A stretch of 64,000 bases of DNA from Streptomyces sp. TRM49041 (GTDB lineage: Bacteria; Actinomycetota; Actinomycetes; Streptomycetales; Streptomycetaceae): the NCBI RefSeq assembly GCF_008271805.1, contig NZ_VSRY01000145.1, forward strand, positions 1 to 64,000, in the 5' to 3' direction. Below are positions 9,282 through 18,269 of this stretch, piece by piece (the stretch's first letter is position 1; every line of letters begins with the position of its first letter). Position numbers and translations under genes: made by a program. The notes below the pieces were generated by a model, which had not been told where the DNA came from, did no database searches, and worked only from the letters and a program-made list of their open reading frames with translations.

Positions 9282-10368
9282 CGGGCGCCGCCCACGCGTA
9301 CTGCTGCTCACCAGCGGCCCGCTCGACGGCCGGCAGGGGGCAGACACCCAGCTGGCCACAGCGCTCGCACAGACCGTGCCGGACACCGAGTTCCTCTGGT
9401 TCGGGCAGCAGCCCCGGGGGCTGCCCATCGGTCAGACCTCCGGCCGCAGACTGCCCATCGTCTCCCGTCACGGCGTCCCCGACCTGCCCGTACGCCTCCA
9501 ATCCGCCGCCGTCGGCGCGCTGGCCGCCCGCCGCGCCGACCTCGTCCACGTCGTCATGACCATCGGATCGGGCTTCCCCTCCTTCTCCCGGCTGTGGCCG
9601 CGGCTGGTCGGCCGCCGGCCGGTCCTCCACACCGTCCCCGGCGTCATGGACCCCGCCCTGCTCACCAGGTGCAGGCCGCTCGGCCCGACCGTCGCCCTGT
9701 CCGAGGTGACCGCCGGGGCACTGCGGGCGGCCGGCTTCCACGACGTACGCATCATCCGGCCCCTGGTCCGCCTCGACCACTGGCCCCGGCGCCCCCGCCC
9801 CGACACGAGCCCGCCGACCGTCCTGATCGTCGCCCACCACGACCCCGAGGGCGGCGCCGAGGACGCCATCAAGTCCGCCGCGGTCGCGGCCCGCGCCGGA
9901 GCCAGGTTCCATCCGGTCCTGGCCGTGCGCGCCCGGCCCGGCCAGAACGCCCGGCTCCTCGAGGCCGGGCTGCGCGCCCACGCCGAGAACGAGGGCCTGT
10001 ACGACATCGAGATCCTCGGGCACGTACCCGACATGCACGGCCTGATCGTCTCCTCGGACGTCCTGCTCTTCGTACCCCGTGCCCTCGGTGGCAAGGCCGA
10101 CGTGCCCCTCACCGTGCTGGAGGCGCTCGCCACCGGACGCCCCGTCATCCTCAGTGACCTTCCCCAGTTCGCGTCGCTGCGCGACACCGTGCTGCGCGCC
10201 CCCGCCGGCGACTGCCATCGCACCGGGCACCTGCTGCGCCAGCTGCTGGAGCGGCCCTGGTGGTGGGAGAACCTGGCTGAGCGGGGCCGGGCCACCGTCG
10301 AGGACCGGTTCGGGCCCGACCGGTTCAGGGCCGACTACGAGCGGCTGTACCAGGAGCTCCTGACGTGA
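9271..10368 (+). CDS. Family 4 glycosyltransferase
   Basis: A 365-residue GT-B glycosyltransferase. The N-terminal half holds the acceptor domain (LLLTSGPLDGRQGADTQLA). The C-terminal half has VLIVAHHDPEGGAEDAI and the donor-site motif KADVPLTVLEALATGRP. I chose the ATG at 9271, which lies after AAGGGGG at 9259-9265; a GTG six bases earlier is possible. It overlaps the upstream gene by 11 nt and the downstream gene by 4 nt. It is the third stand-alone glycosyltransferase of the cluster, so the repeat unit probably contains at least three or four sugars. Confidence 0.86.
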   Translation: MAADGRRPRVLLLTSGPLDGRQGADTQLATALAQTVPDTEFLWFGQQPRGLPIGQTSGRRLPIVSRHGVPDLPVRLQSAAVGALAARRADLVHVVMTIGSGFPSFSRLWPRLVGRRPVLHTVPGVMDPALLTRCRPLGPTVALSEVTAGALRAAGFHDVRIIRPLVRLDHWPRRPRPDTSPPTVLIVAHHDPEGGAEDAIKSAAVAARAGARFHPVLAVRARPGQNARLLEAGLRAHAENEGLYDIEILGHVPDMHGLIVSSDVLLFVPRALGGKADVPLTVLEALATGRPVILSDLPQFASLRDTVLRAPAGDCHRTGHLLRQLLERPWWWENLAERGRATVEDRFGPDRFRADYERLYQELLT

Positions 10369-11663
10369 CACGCCACCGTCTGCCGTACGTCGTCGGCGCG
10401 ACCGCCGCCGCCCTGCTTCTCCTGCTGTCCTTCGCCGTCCTCGGCCACGACAACCGCGAGCGGTACTGGTTCGGCACGCTCCAGACGGCACCGGCCCACG
10501 CGGAGACCGAGCACCGGCACGGCATCCGGGTGGCCCACCTGCCCATCTACTGGGACCGGTTCGAACGGACCGACGGCAGGTACGACCCGGAGTACATCGC
10601 CGAGGTGAAGGCGGCACTGCACGCCTTCCGCGCCGCCGGAATGCGAGTCGAGGCCGGCCTCGGCCTCAACAACCCGCCGCAGTGGTTGTTCGAGAAGCAT
10701 CCGGACGCGGTCTTCGTCGACCAGAACGGCGCACGCTCCACCGAGAGCCCCGACATTGTGTTCAGCCAGGCCGTCCGTGACGAGGCGGAGGAGTATCTGC
10801 ACCGGCTCGACCAGGAGTTCGGCCTCGAAGGGTTCTGGGCGATCCGGGCCGGAGTGAGCGAGACGGGAGAGTTCACCTACCCGCCCCCGGCCTCCGGGGA
10901 CGACAGAGAGACCGCCTCCTACTGGGCCTTCGGCCGCAACGCCCAGGCGGCGGCAGACGACCCCGGCAGAGCCACGACCCTACCGCCGAACCCCTACCCC
11001 GGGTGGCGGCCGGGGCAGCACACCTACGAGGGCGGGACTTTCGCCCCACGCCAGGTGTCCGTCTGGTACGACTGGTACCTCGCCGCCCTCGCCGACGCCG
11101 TCGACTGGCAGATCGGCCTCCACCGGTCACTCGGCCACCAGGGGCTCGTCAAGGTGCTGGTGCCAGGCGCCGGCTTCCTCCCGCAGGACCACCGGGAAGC
11201 GGTCGGGAAGCATCTCGACCCAACGGCCGCCGCACGGCTCATGGGCCGCGGTGCCGGCTTCTTCAAGACAATCGGCTGGATCGAGCACAGGGACGACGTC
11301 CAGATCGTGTCCACCGCCCTCGTCGACGGAACGGGCACGCCCCGCGACAACGCCTGCCGCCCGGAGGACGACACCGTCCCGGTCGACGGCGGCGACGACA
11401 CCGTACGGAACTGGTCGTCCGTGCGCTGGGTGTCCAGGATCGCCCGTGCCGGCGGCTTCCCGCTCGCCGGGGAGAGCGCCGGACCGCAGGTGGCCGCGTA
11501 CCACCCGGGCGTCATGGACGACGCCGTCCGGCAGATGAGGACCTGCGGACTCGAGGGCATGATGTGGGCCTTCGACAGGAACCTGTACGACGGCACCCCT
11601 GGATCCTCCCTCCAGGACTATGCCCATGTGATCGGGCGGTCGGAAGGAGGGCGCACCCCGTGA
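10365..11663 (+). CDS. Membrane-anchored TIM-barrel glycoside-hydrolase-like protein
   Basis: A 432-residue protein with an N-terminal signal anchor (hydrophobic residues 6-27, LPYVVGATAAALLLLLSFAV) and an extracytoplasmic domain resembling beta-galactosidase-type clan GH-A barrels (GH42/GH5-like). Supporting stretches are HLPIYWDRFERTDGRYDPEY, LGLNNPPQWLF, and AGVSETGEF, whose Glu could be the acid/base. A later Glu in LAGESAGPQ could be the nucleophile. The GTG start at 10365 overlaps the previous stop by 4 nt. In a glycan operon such a protein may trim or release the exported polymer. The family call is moderate, because the catalytic residues are inferred by position only. Confidence 0.65.
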   Translation: MTRHRLPYVVGATAAALLLLLSFAVLGHDNRERYWFGTLQTAPAHAETEHRHGIRVAHLPIYWDRFERTDGRYDPEYIAEVKAALHAFRAAGMRVEAGLGLNNPPQWLFEKHPDAVFVDQNGARSTESPDIVFSQAVRDEAEEYLHRLDQEFGLEGFWAIRAGVSETGEFTYPPPASGDDRETASYWAFGRNAQAAADDPGRATTLPPNPYPGWRPGQHTYEGGTFAPRQVSVWYDWYLAALADAVDWQIGLHRSLGHQGLVKVLVPGAGFLPQDHREAVGKHLDPTAAARLMGRGAGFFKTIGWIEHRDDVQIVSTALVDGTGTPRDNACRPEDDTVPVDGGDDTVRNWSSVRWVSRIARAGGFPLAGESAGPQVAAYHPGVMDDAVRQMRTCGLEGMMWAFDRNLYDGTPGSSLQDYAHVIGRSEGGRTP

Positions 11664-12739
11664 GCATCACCGTTGCAGCCCCGCACGAGCTGGGCCCGTC
11701 GGAGCTCGCCGCCTGGCGGGACATGCAGGCCGGCGCCCCCGCCCTGGCCAGTCCCTTCCTCTCCCCGGAGTTCGCCCGGGCGGTCGGCCGGCAGCGCCCG
11801 TCGGCCAGGGTGGCGGTCCTCTCGGACCCGGACCGTCCGGTGGGGTTCTTCCCCTTCGAACGGCGCCCGCTGGGCCTCGGAGTGCCCATCGGCAGCGGCG
11901 TGTGCGACTGCCAGGGGCTGATCCACGCGCCGGGCCTCGACTGGGACGCGGCGGAACTCCTGCGCGGCTGCCGCCTCCAGCTCTGGCGCTACGACCATCT
12001 GGCCGAAGGGCAGCGCCCGTTCGAGACGCATGTCGTCGACCGCGCGGCATCACCGGTCATCGGCATCCGGGACGGCTTCGACAGCTACACGGCCGTGCTC
12101 GAGGCCCGGTCGGAGGCCCGGACGAGACAACTGCGGACCAAGGAGCGCCGGCTCCGCGAACGCGTCGGAGAGGTCAGGCTGGCCTTCGACGAGACCACAT
12201 CCGCATCCCTCGACACCCTTATGCGCTGGAAGTCGGCCCAGTTCCGGGCGAAGGACCGGATGGACCTGTTCGCCCGGCCGTGGGCCGTCGCCCTCCTCCG
12301 GGAACTGCACCGCACCCGCGCCCCCGGCTGCACCGGCACGCTCTCGGTGCTGTACGCGGGGGAGCGCCCCGTCGCCTGCCACTTCGGGCTCCGCTCCCGC
12401 CACGTCCTGCAGTACTGGTTCCCGGCGTACGATCCGGAGGCCGCCCCGTACTCGCCCGGCCTCCTGCTGCTGACACGCCTGGCGGAGGCCGCCGCCGGCG
12501 AGGGCATCGGCCTCATCGACCTCGGCAAGGGCAGCGAACCGTACAAAGAGCAGTTGAAGACCGGCGACATCGGGGTGACGGAGGGCTGGACCGCGCGCCC
12601 CACCCTGCGCTCGGGTGCCCGCCGCGTCCAGGCGGAGTCGGCGGGCCGCGTACGGGCGGCGGTGGCGGGCAGCGCGGCGCTGCGCTCGGCCGCGCTCCGC
12701 ACCGTCAACGCGCTGCCGGACGCGTGGAAGGGCTGCTGA
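11660..12739 (+). CDS. CelD-like GNAT acyltransferase
   Basis: A 359-residue protein of the CelD/BcsL (Acetyltransf_6) type, a double GNAT fold seen in exopolysaccharide clusters. It is expected to acylate a sugar or amino group of the glycan in the cytoplasm. Characteristic stretches are the Arg/Lys-rich TRQLRTKERRLRE helix, LMRWKSAQFRAKD and, near the end, GLIDLGKGSEPYKEQLKTGD. The GTG start at 11660 overlaps the previous stop by 4 nt, and GGAGG lies 11 bases upstream. It is the last gene of the co-directional glycan operon and ends against the oppositely oriented methyltransferase remnant. The substrate is not predictable. Confidence 0.82.
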   Translation: MSITVAAPHELGPSELAAWRDMQAGAPALASPFLSPEFARAVGRQRPSARVAVLSDPDRPVGFFPFERRPLGLGVPIGSGVCDCQGLIHAPGLDWDAAELLRGCRLQLWRYDHLAEGQRPFETHVVDRAASPVIGIRDGFDSYTAVLEARSEARTRQLRTKERRLRERVGEVRLAFDETTSASLDTLMRWKSAQFRAKDRMDLFARPWAVALLRELHRTRAPGCTGTLSVLYAGERPVACHFGLRSRHVLQYWFPAYDPEAAPYSPGLLLLTRLAEAAAGEGIGLIDLGKGSEPYKEQLKTGDIGVTEGWTARPTLRSGARRVQAESAGRVRAAVAGSAALRSAALRTVNALPDAWKGC

Positions 12740-13235
12740 CGGTCGGCGCACCACCGCTGCCCGGGCCGCCGCGCCGTGCGGTGCGCAGCAGCACCATCCC
12801 GGTGTCGCCGTAGTCGGGCAGCGTGGGGTCCTTGTCGACCCTGGTGCCGTGGAGGTCCTCGGTGACGCTCTCGGCCACGAACGTCATCGACGCGACACCG
12901 TACGTCCCGGGCGGCACCGCGCCCGCGTCACCGTGGTTGCCGGCCCTCGGCTCCAGGGCGTCGACCCGGCGGCAGGCACCGGCGGCGACCATCAGCGGGT
13001 AGAGGTTGGGACCGGCCCCAACTCCAGGACCGCGTGACGCCGCCGGGCGGGAACCGCCGGTAGAACGCGGCGTGGTGCCGGACGACGGCGGCGTCCGCGC
13101 TGTGCAGGGTCCGGTGGTTGTCGGCCGGACAGGCGGCGACGGGGGCGACGGTCCGGCGGTTCCGTCGGCGTCGGTGTTGTGCCGCGGCGGGTTCCGGGGC
13201 CCCGCCCGGCCGGCGGGGCCCGGTGGCCGTGTCAT
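12740..13235 (-). pseudogene. Decayed SAM-dependent methyltransferase (NNMT/PNMT/TEMT-like)
   Basis: On the minus strand two pieces of one methyltransferase are recognisable in different frames. The first reads NHRTLHSADAAVVRHHAAFY (about 13115-13056) and runs to ...GGVTR. The frame then changes near 13020, where a VLDVGAGPN junction would be expected, and continues as VGAGPNLYPLMVAAGACRR, the SAM-binding motif I of this family. After VDALEP most of the central domain is missing, and the frame resumes at YGVASMTFVAESVTED. The ATG at 13235 overlaps the stop of the upstream gene (ATGA), so the intact ancestor was probably translationally coupled to it. The open frame runs past 12739 to 12705, into the CelD-like gene. 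At least one frameshift and one internal deletion make a functional product unlikely unless there is a sequencing error. Confidence 0.72.
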
Positions 13236-16200
13236 GGCCCGCCTCTCCCCGAAGGCTCGGGCAGGCTCTGCCTCAGCGGGAAGCGGTCGACCAGGGCCGT
13301 GAGGGTGGAGTTGAGCTGGTCGATCTCCTCGTCCGTGTTGAGCGCGGTGAGCTGGATGCGGAAACCCACCTGGTGGCGTGGGACCAGCGGGTACGCGGCG
13401 AGCGTCACATAGACGCCGTGGTCCCACAGGAAGTCGCCGACGGCGTCGAGGTCCCAGCCGTCGGCGAGCATGACCTCCACGATCGGCAGCCCGTCGGTGT
13501 TGGGCGTGGCCACCCCCAGGTCGCGCAGATGGTCCAGGACGCGCCGCGTCTTGCGGTACAGATCCGCCCGGATGGCATCGCCGCGGCGCTCGTTGACGTC
13601 CATCCCGGCGAGGGCGGTCGCCAGGGACGCGGTGGGGGAGGGCCCGGAGTACAGGTACGGCGCGGCGGCGATCTTCAGATGTGCCTTGAGGTCGGGTGGC
13701 GCGGTGAGGAACGCCAGCAGCGATGAGTACGCCTGGGAGAAGCCACCGACCAGCACGATCCCGTCGTAGGACTCCCCGAGATGGCGGACGATGCTGTTGC
13801 CACGGGTGCCGTACGGGGAGGTCTCGGTCGGCGTGCGGTCTCCGATCACGCCGAACCCGTGGGCGTCGTCGACATAGAGCAGCGCGTCCCGGGAGCGGGT
13901 GATCCCGGCCAGCGCGGACAGGTCGGGCAGATTCCCGGTCATGCTGTTGACCCCGTCGAGGCACACCAGCCGGGGGGTGCCGGGCGGCGCGGCCCGCAGG
14001 AGCCGGTCCAGTTCGTCGGGCTCCTCCGCGTGGAAGCGCTGCAGCGCCGCGCCCTGGCCGCGGGCCACGACGCATCCGTCGTACATGGTGCGATGGGCGC
14101 GCGCCTCGATGAACACCTGGCCGCCGTCGGCGAGGGCCGGGATCACCGAGGAGTGGATGAGCGTGATCGTCGGCAGCAGCAGTGTGTCGGGGGCGCCCAG
14201 CAGGTCGGCCAGCCGTTCCTCGATCTCCGTGTACAGACGGGGGTTGCCGATGAGCCGGGACCAGCTGGGGTGGGTGCCCCAGCGTCGTACGTACGGGGCG
14301 ATGGCGTCCATGATCTCGGGGTCGAAGTCGAACCCGAGGTAGTTGCACGAGGCGAAGTCGGTCAGCCAGTCGTCGCCGCAGCGGATCCGTCGGCCGTGGA
14401 CCTCGTCGATCACCGCGTCGCACATCCGGCTGGTCCTCCGCAGCCGGGCCAGGTCGCTCATCCGCGGCTTGCTGCGGGCCCCTGTCCTGGCCATCGGGCG
14501 CCGCTGCCCGCGTCTGCTCGGCAGGGGGGTGGTCTGCCGTTCATGGCTGACGACGAGGAACCTCTGTGCCTCGTCCGGCGTCATGGGCCGCGCGAAGTGG
14601 TAGCCCTGGCCGAACCGGCAGCCCATGGCGGCCAGCAGGTCCCGCTGCCCGCCGTTCTCGATGCCCTCGGCGGTGACCTGCAGACCCAGGACGTCCGCGA
14701 TGCGCACGATGCCCTCGACGAGCGCGACCTGCTGCCCGTCGGTGACGATGTCGTCGATGAACGACTTGTCGACCTTGAGGGCGTCGATGGGGAACTCCCG
14801 CAGATAGCTGAGCGAGGAGAACCCCGTGCCGAAGTCGTCGACGGCGATGGACACCCCGAGGTCCTTGAGGGTCCGCATGGCCGCCCTGACCTGTTCGTCA
14901 TGGCGCATCAGGACCGACTCGGTGATCTCCAGGACGAGGGAGCCGCGGGCGAGCCCCGAGGTGTCCAGGACCCGGCGCACGTCGTCCACGAAGCCGGGGT
15001 CGAGGAACTGCCGGGCGGAGACGTTCACATTGACGTACAGCGGCTGTGCGCGGTGGCGCGCCCGCTGCCAGCGGGCGATGTCCGCGGTGGCGTTCTGCAG
15101 CACCCAGGAGCCGAGCGCCGTGATGTGCCCGGTCTCCTCGGCGAGCGTGATGAACTGGTCCGGCGGCACCAGCCCGCGGCGCCGGTGCGGCCAGCGGATC
15201 AGCGCCTCGAACCCGGCGACGGAACCGGTGACGAGCTCGACGATCGGCTGGTAGCGCAGTGCGAACGCCTCGTCGCCGATCGCCCGGTCCAGACCGGCGG
15301 TCAGTTCGTGCCGTTCCACCATGCCGGCGTGCAGATCGGGGCGGTAGTGCCGCCACTGGCGCTTGCCCGCCGTCTTCGCCGCGTACAGGGCGAGGTCGGC
15401 GTGGCCGAGCAGCTCCTCCGCCTCGTCGGAGTCGCGCGCGGTCGCCACGCCCACGCAGGCGGTCACCGTGGTCGCACCGCTGGCGAGCCGGAACGGACGC
15501 CCCATCGCCTGGACGATCTGCGCGGCGAGCGCATCCGCGTCGTGCGGCTCCTGGGCGCCCTCCATCAGCACGGCGAACTCGTCACCGCCCAGGCGGGCCG
15601 CGGTGTCGCTGAGCCGCAGCTCCGCCGTGAGCCGCCGGGCGACGGCGACCAGCAGCTCGTCGCCGACAGAGTGCCCCAGCATGTCGTTGACGACCTTGAA
15701 GTCGTCGAGGTCGACGAAGAGCACACAGGCGAGCGTCGGCTCGCGCCGTCCGCGCAGCAGCGCGTGCTGGATGCGTTCCAGGAGCAGGACCCGGTTGGGC
15801 AGCCCGGTCAGCGAGTCGTGGAACGCCCGGTGGGTGAGCTCCCGTTCGAGCTGGCGCTGCTCGGTGACGTCCCGGAGCGTCAGCACGATGCCGTGCACGG
15901 TCCGCTCCTTGCGGAGGTTGCTGCACCGTACTTCCACGTCCGCCCGGACGTCGTTGCCGCGCAGCACCTGCCAGTCGTCGTGCACGTCCCGCGCCTGCTC
16001 GGCCCGCACACGCGCGAGGGCGCGGAGCGCACGGTCCCGGTCCCGGGGGGCGACGAGCCCGGCCAGCGGCGTGGAGGTGAGCTCGGCGACGCCGAACATG
16101 TCCGTCGCCGAAGGACTGGCGTAGCGGACGGTGTCGTCGTCGTCGACGATCAGGATGACGTCGGAGGCGTTGTGAACGAGCGTGCGAAAGTACGCCTCGC

Positions 16201-17788
16201 TCCGGCGCCGGTTGATCTCCTCGCTGAGGCCGACGCGCTCCAGGGCCAGCGCCGCCTGCGAGGCCAGCGACTCCGCCGATCCGGCGAGCTGCTCCAGCTC
16301 CCTCTCGGGCCCGGCCAGCAGCAGGGCGCCGATCATCGGCTCGGCCGAGCCGGGGGCCGGGAGGGCGAGCGGGCAGACGAGGGCCCGGTACAGCGGTGCG
16401 AGCAGGGCCGGGCTGTCGGGCCCGAGATCGTGGGCGTCGACGATCCGAGTCCCCTCGGCCAGCAGCCGCGGCACCACGGGCTCCCGGCGCCCCGTGTCCT
16501 CGCCCTCACCACCGTCGCCGGTGTCCACGCCGCCGTGGCGGTCACCGTGGCCGGCGCCGTCGGTTTCGTGACCGTCGCCGAGGTTCCACGCCCATTCCTG
16601 GTCGAGCCCCGAGACGGGCCGCAGACGGCGCCGCTCGTCCAGGACGAAGAGGACGGTCTCGTGGCGCACCCCCTGGGGGAACAGCGTCGACGTGGCCACC
16701 TCGACGGCCCGGGCGACATCCTCCGAGTTGACCGCCCCGACGAGCGAGGCGGCGGCCACCCGCAGGCTCCGCTCACGGGTCACGGCCCTGCGGTGTTCGG
16801 AGACCAGCGCCCACAGCCGTGCCAGTACGAACCCGAACATGACGGCCGAGAACACCGCGATGACCGCCGCGTCCCGGGCGTTGCCCCGCAGCGACTGGGC
16901 CAGCAGCACCGCCGGCGCGACGAGGGACGCGACGGCGAGGACGGCCAGCCGGACCATGGCGATACCCGGCGACGGCGGGGTCACCCGCTCGGTGAGCCGC
17001 ACCATCGACGGATGCAGCGCAGCGAGGCCCCAGGCGGTGAAGAACACCACCCAGCCCAGGTCCATGACGGTGCCGACCCGCCAGGTCCCGTGAAGCTGGC
17101 CCAGCCCGTACAGCACATCGGAGACGAGGATGCCCAGCGTCCCCAAGGTGAGCAGCTGGACCGAGCGGTCCCGGACACCGCCCAGGGCGAGCAGCCGGAC
17201 CAGCATCGCCAGGATGAGCACATCGCCGAGCGGATACGCGATCAGGATCACGCGCTGGCCCCATGTCGGGCCGGCGACTTGGGCGACCGGGTTGATCAGA
17301 TGCACCCAGGACAGCAGGGCGAGCCCCGACGTGAGGATCAGGGCGTCCAGCAGGCTGGCCAGGTCCCGCGCCCTGCACCGGTACCTGATGAACCCGTAGA
17401 CGCCGGCGGCGAACAGCGGGTAGGCGGAGAGGTAGAAGACGTCCGCGAGAGACGGAAAGGGATTCTGCCGTCCGAAGAACGCCTCCAGTGCGTTGTACGT
17501 GGTGCCCCCGGCGGTGAAGGCCAGGTTCGCGGCGGCGAGCAGCAGCCAGGGCCAGCGCCGGGCGGGCCGGTGGATACGTATACCGACGAGGATGGCGACG
17601 ACACCCGCCAGACCGATCGCCGCCCACAGCGCGGTGTGCCTGCTCGGCACGGTGAGGTACGCGACGGTGACGGGGACCACGAACAGCACATAGCCGATCA
17701 TGATGCGGCGGGCCGATGCCGGGCGCGGCCGACCGGTCAGGAGGCCCTGTCGCCCGTCCGGCGTGTCCCGGACGCGTGGCGGTGTCAA
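13232..17788 (-). CDS. Membrane PAS-GGDEF-EAL protein fused to an alpha-oxoamine-synthase-like domain
   Basis: A single 1518-residue frame. Residues about 30-330 hold about nine hydrophobic helices, followed by a GAF-like segment and a PAS domain (about 530-650). A GGDEF domain follows with intact LGGDEFAVLM, then an EAL domain with GFEALIRW, VNVSARQF and VTAEGIEN, so both c-di-GMP synthesis and hydrolysis sites look preserved. From about residue 1110 comes a complete class II PLP-fold domain like 8-amino-7-oxononanoate synthase, with YVDDAHGFGVIG intact. The expected Schiff-base lysine is absent: the usual TFSKA reads GFSQAYS (CAG codon, about 13732). I chose the TTG at 17788, which follows GGGGAG by 9 nt. 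ATGs at 14494 and 14461 could start a separate 410-420-residue oxoamine synthase, but neither has a Shine-Dalgarno. A decayed methyltransferase gene follows with a 4-nt overlap. Confidence 0.82.
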   Translation of the reverse strand: MTPPRVRDTPDGRQGLLTGRPRPASARRIMIGYVLFVVPVTVAYLTVPSRHTALWAAIGLAGVVAILVGIRIHRPARRWPWLLLAAANLAFTAGGTTYNALEAFFGRQNPFPSLADVFYLSAYPLFAAGVYGFIRYRCRARDLASLLDALILTSGLALLSWVHLINPVAQVAGPTWGQRVILIAYPLGDVLILAMLVRLLALGGVRDRSVQLLTLGTLGILVSDVLYGLGQLHGTWRVGTVMDLGWVVFFTAWGLAALHPSMVRLTERVTPPSPGIAMVRLAVLAVASLVAPAVLLAQSLRGNARDAAVIAVFSAVMFGFVLARLWALVSEHRRAVTRERSLRVAAASLVGAVNSEDVARAVEVATSTLFPQGVRHETVLFVLDERRRLRPVSGLDQEWAWNLGDGHETDGAGHGDRHGGVDTGDGGEGEDTGRREPVVPRLLAEGTRIVDAHDLGPDSPALLAPLYRALVCPLALPAPGSAEPMIGALLLAGPERELEQLAGSAESLASQAALALERVGLSEEINRRRSEAYFRTLVHNASDVILIVDDDDTVRYASPSATDMFGVAELTSTPLAGLVAPRDRDRALRALARVRAEQARDVHDDWQVLRGNDVRADVEVRCSNLRKERTVHGIVLTLRDVTEQRQLERELTHRAFHDSLTGLPNRVLLLERIQHALLRGRREPTLACVLFVDLDDFKVVNDMLGHSVGDELLVAVARRLTAELRLSDTAARLGGDEFAVLMEGAQEPHDADALAAQIVQAMGRPFRLASGATTVTACVGVATARDSDEAEELLGHADLALYAAKTAGKRQWRHYRPDLHAGMVERHELTAGLDRAIGDEAFALRYQPIVELVTGSVAGFEALIRWPHRRRGLVPPDQFITLAEETGHITALGSWVLQNATADIARWQRARHRAQPLYVNVNVSARQFLDPGFVDDVRRVLDTSGLARGSLVLEITESVLMRHDEQVRAAMRTLKDLGVSIAVDDFGTGFSSLSYLREFPIDALKVDKSFIDDIVTDGQQVALVEGIVRIADVLGLQVTAEGIENGGQRDLLAAMGCRFGQGYHFARPMTPDEAQRFLVVSHERQTTPLPSRRGQRRPMARTGARSKPRMSDLARLRRTSRMCDAVIDEVHGRRIRCGDDWLTDFASCNYLGFDFDPEIMDAIAPYVRRWGTHPSWSRLIGNPRLYTEIEERLADLLGAPDTLLLPTITLIHSSVIPALADGGQVFIEARAHRTMYDGCVVARGQGAALQRFHAEEPDELDRLLRAAPPGTPRLVCLDGVNSMTGNLPDLSALAGITRSRDALLYVDDAHGFGVIGDRTPTETSPYGTRGNSIVRHLGESYDGIVLVGGFSQAYSSLLAFLTAPPDLKAHLKIAAAPYLYSGPSPTASLATALAGMDVNERRGDAIRADLYRKTRRVLDHLRDLGVATPNTDGLPIVEVMLADGWDLDAVGDFLWDHGVYVTLAAYPLVPRHQVGFRIQLTALNTDEEIDQLNSTLTALVDRFPLRQSLPEPSGRGGP

Positions 17789-18269
17789 TGACCCGCACTC
17801 CCCGCGGGCTCTGCGCGCCGGACCGGTCCGGCGCCGGGGCTACCGCTCATGACCATCTCCTGGGGCCCACCGGGGCGTTTTTTCCAGGATGTGCCTGTAT
17901 GTTCCCAATGTCACTTCGACGGGCAGCCCCGCGTCCCGACTGATGCGCAACGTCGAGAAGGGTCGTCTTGGCGATATGGAGGGCATCGCCGCCGTAGCGC
18001 ATCGATGCGCCGCGGCACGGCCGAGGGGCGGAGCGATGCCCGTGTGACGGTACGCCGCGTGCGACGGCTGTCCAGGCGCTCGGGACACGTGACAGGGCGA
18101 CAGCGGCGCAAGCCCCGGTCGGCCGCCGGGTGAGCGTCGGAAACGTCACGGTTCGGCTGAGACCTCGCCCCGGCGTAAGCAACTGCTTAGCATGGTGGCC
18201 GCCGGAAGGGCGCCGCCGGATTCACGGCCCCGCGTGGTGCTCGGTACGCCCCGTCCACCTGGAGGGTCC
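17789..18269. other. Divergent intergenic region with a possible recombinase relic
   Basis: This stretch separates two divergent genes and should carry both promoters. The segment 17870-17925 is relatively AT-rich. On the minus strand around 17850-17960 a frame reads GLPVEVTLGTYRHILEKTP, which faintly resembles the C-terminal tyrosine motif of tyrosine recombinases. It has no supporting neighbours, so I do not call a gene. The GGAGG at 18261-18265 belongs to the downstream regulator. Confidence 0.4.

Noticed and set aside
13781..17791. A 1336-codon open frame on the plus strand
   Set aside because: It is antisense to the GGDEF-EAL/oxoamine-synthase protein, whose motifs are intact. The plus-strand product is low-complexity (Gly/Arg/Gln/Pro) and matches nothing; long antisense frames are expected at this GC content.
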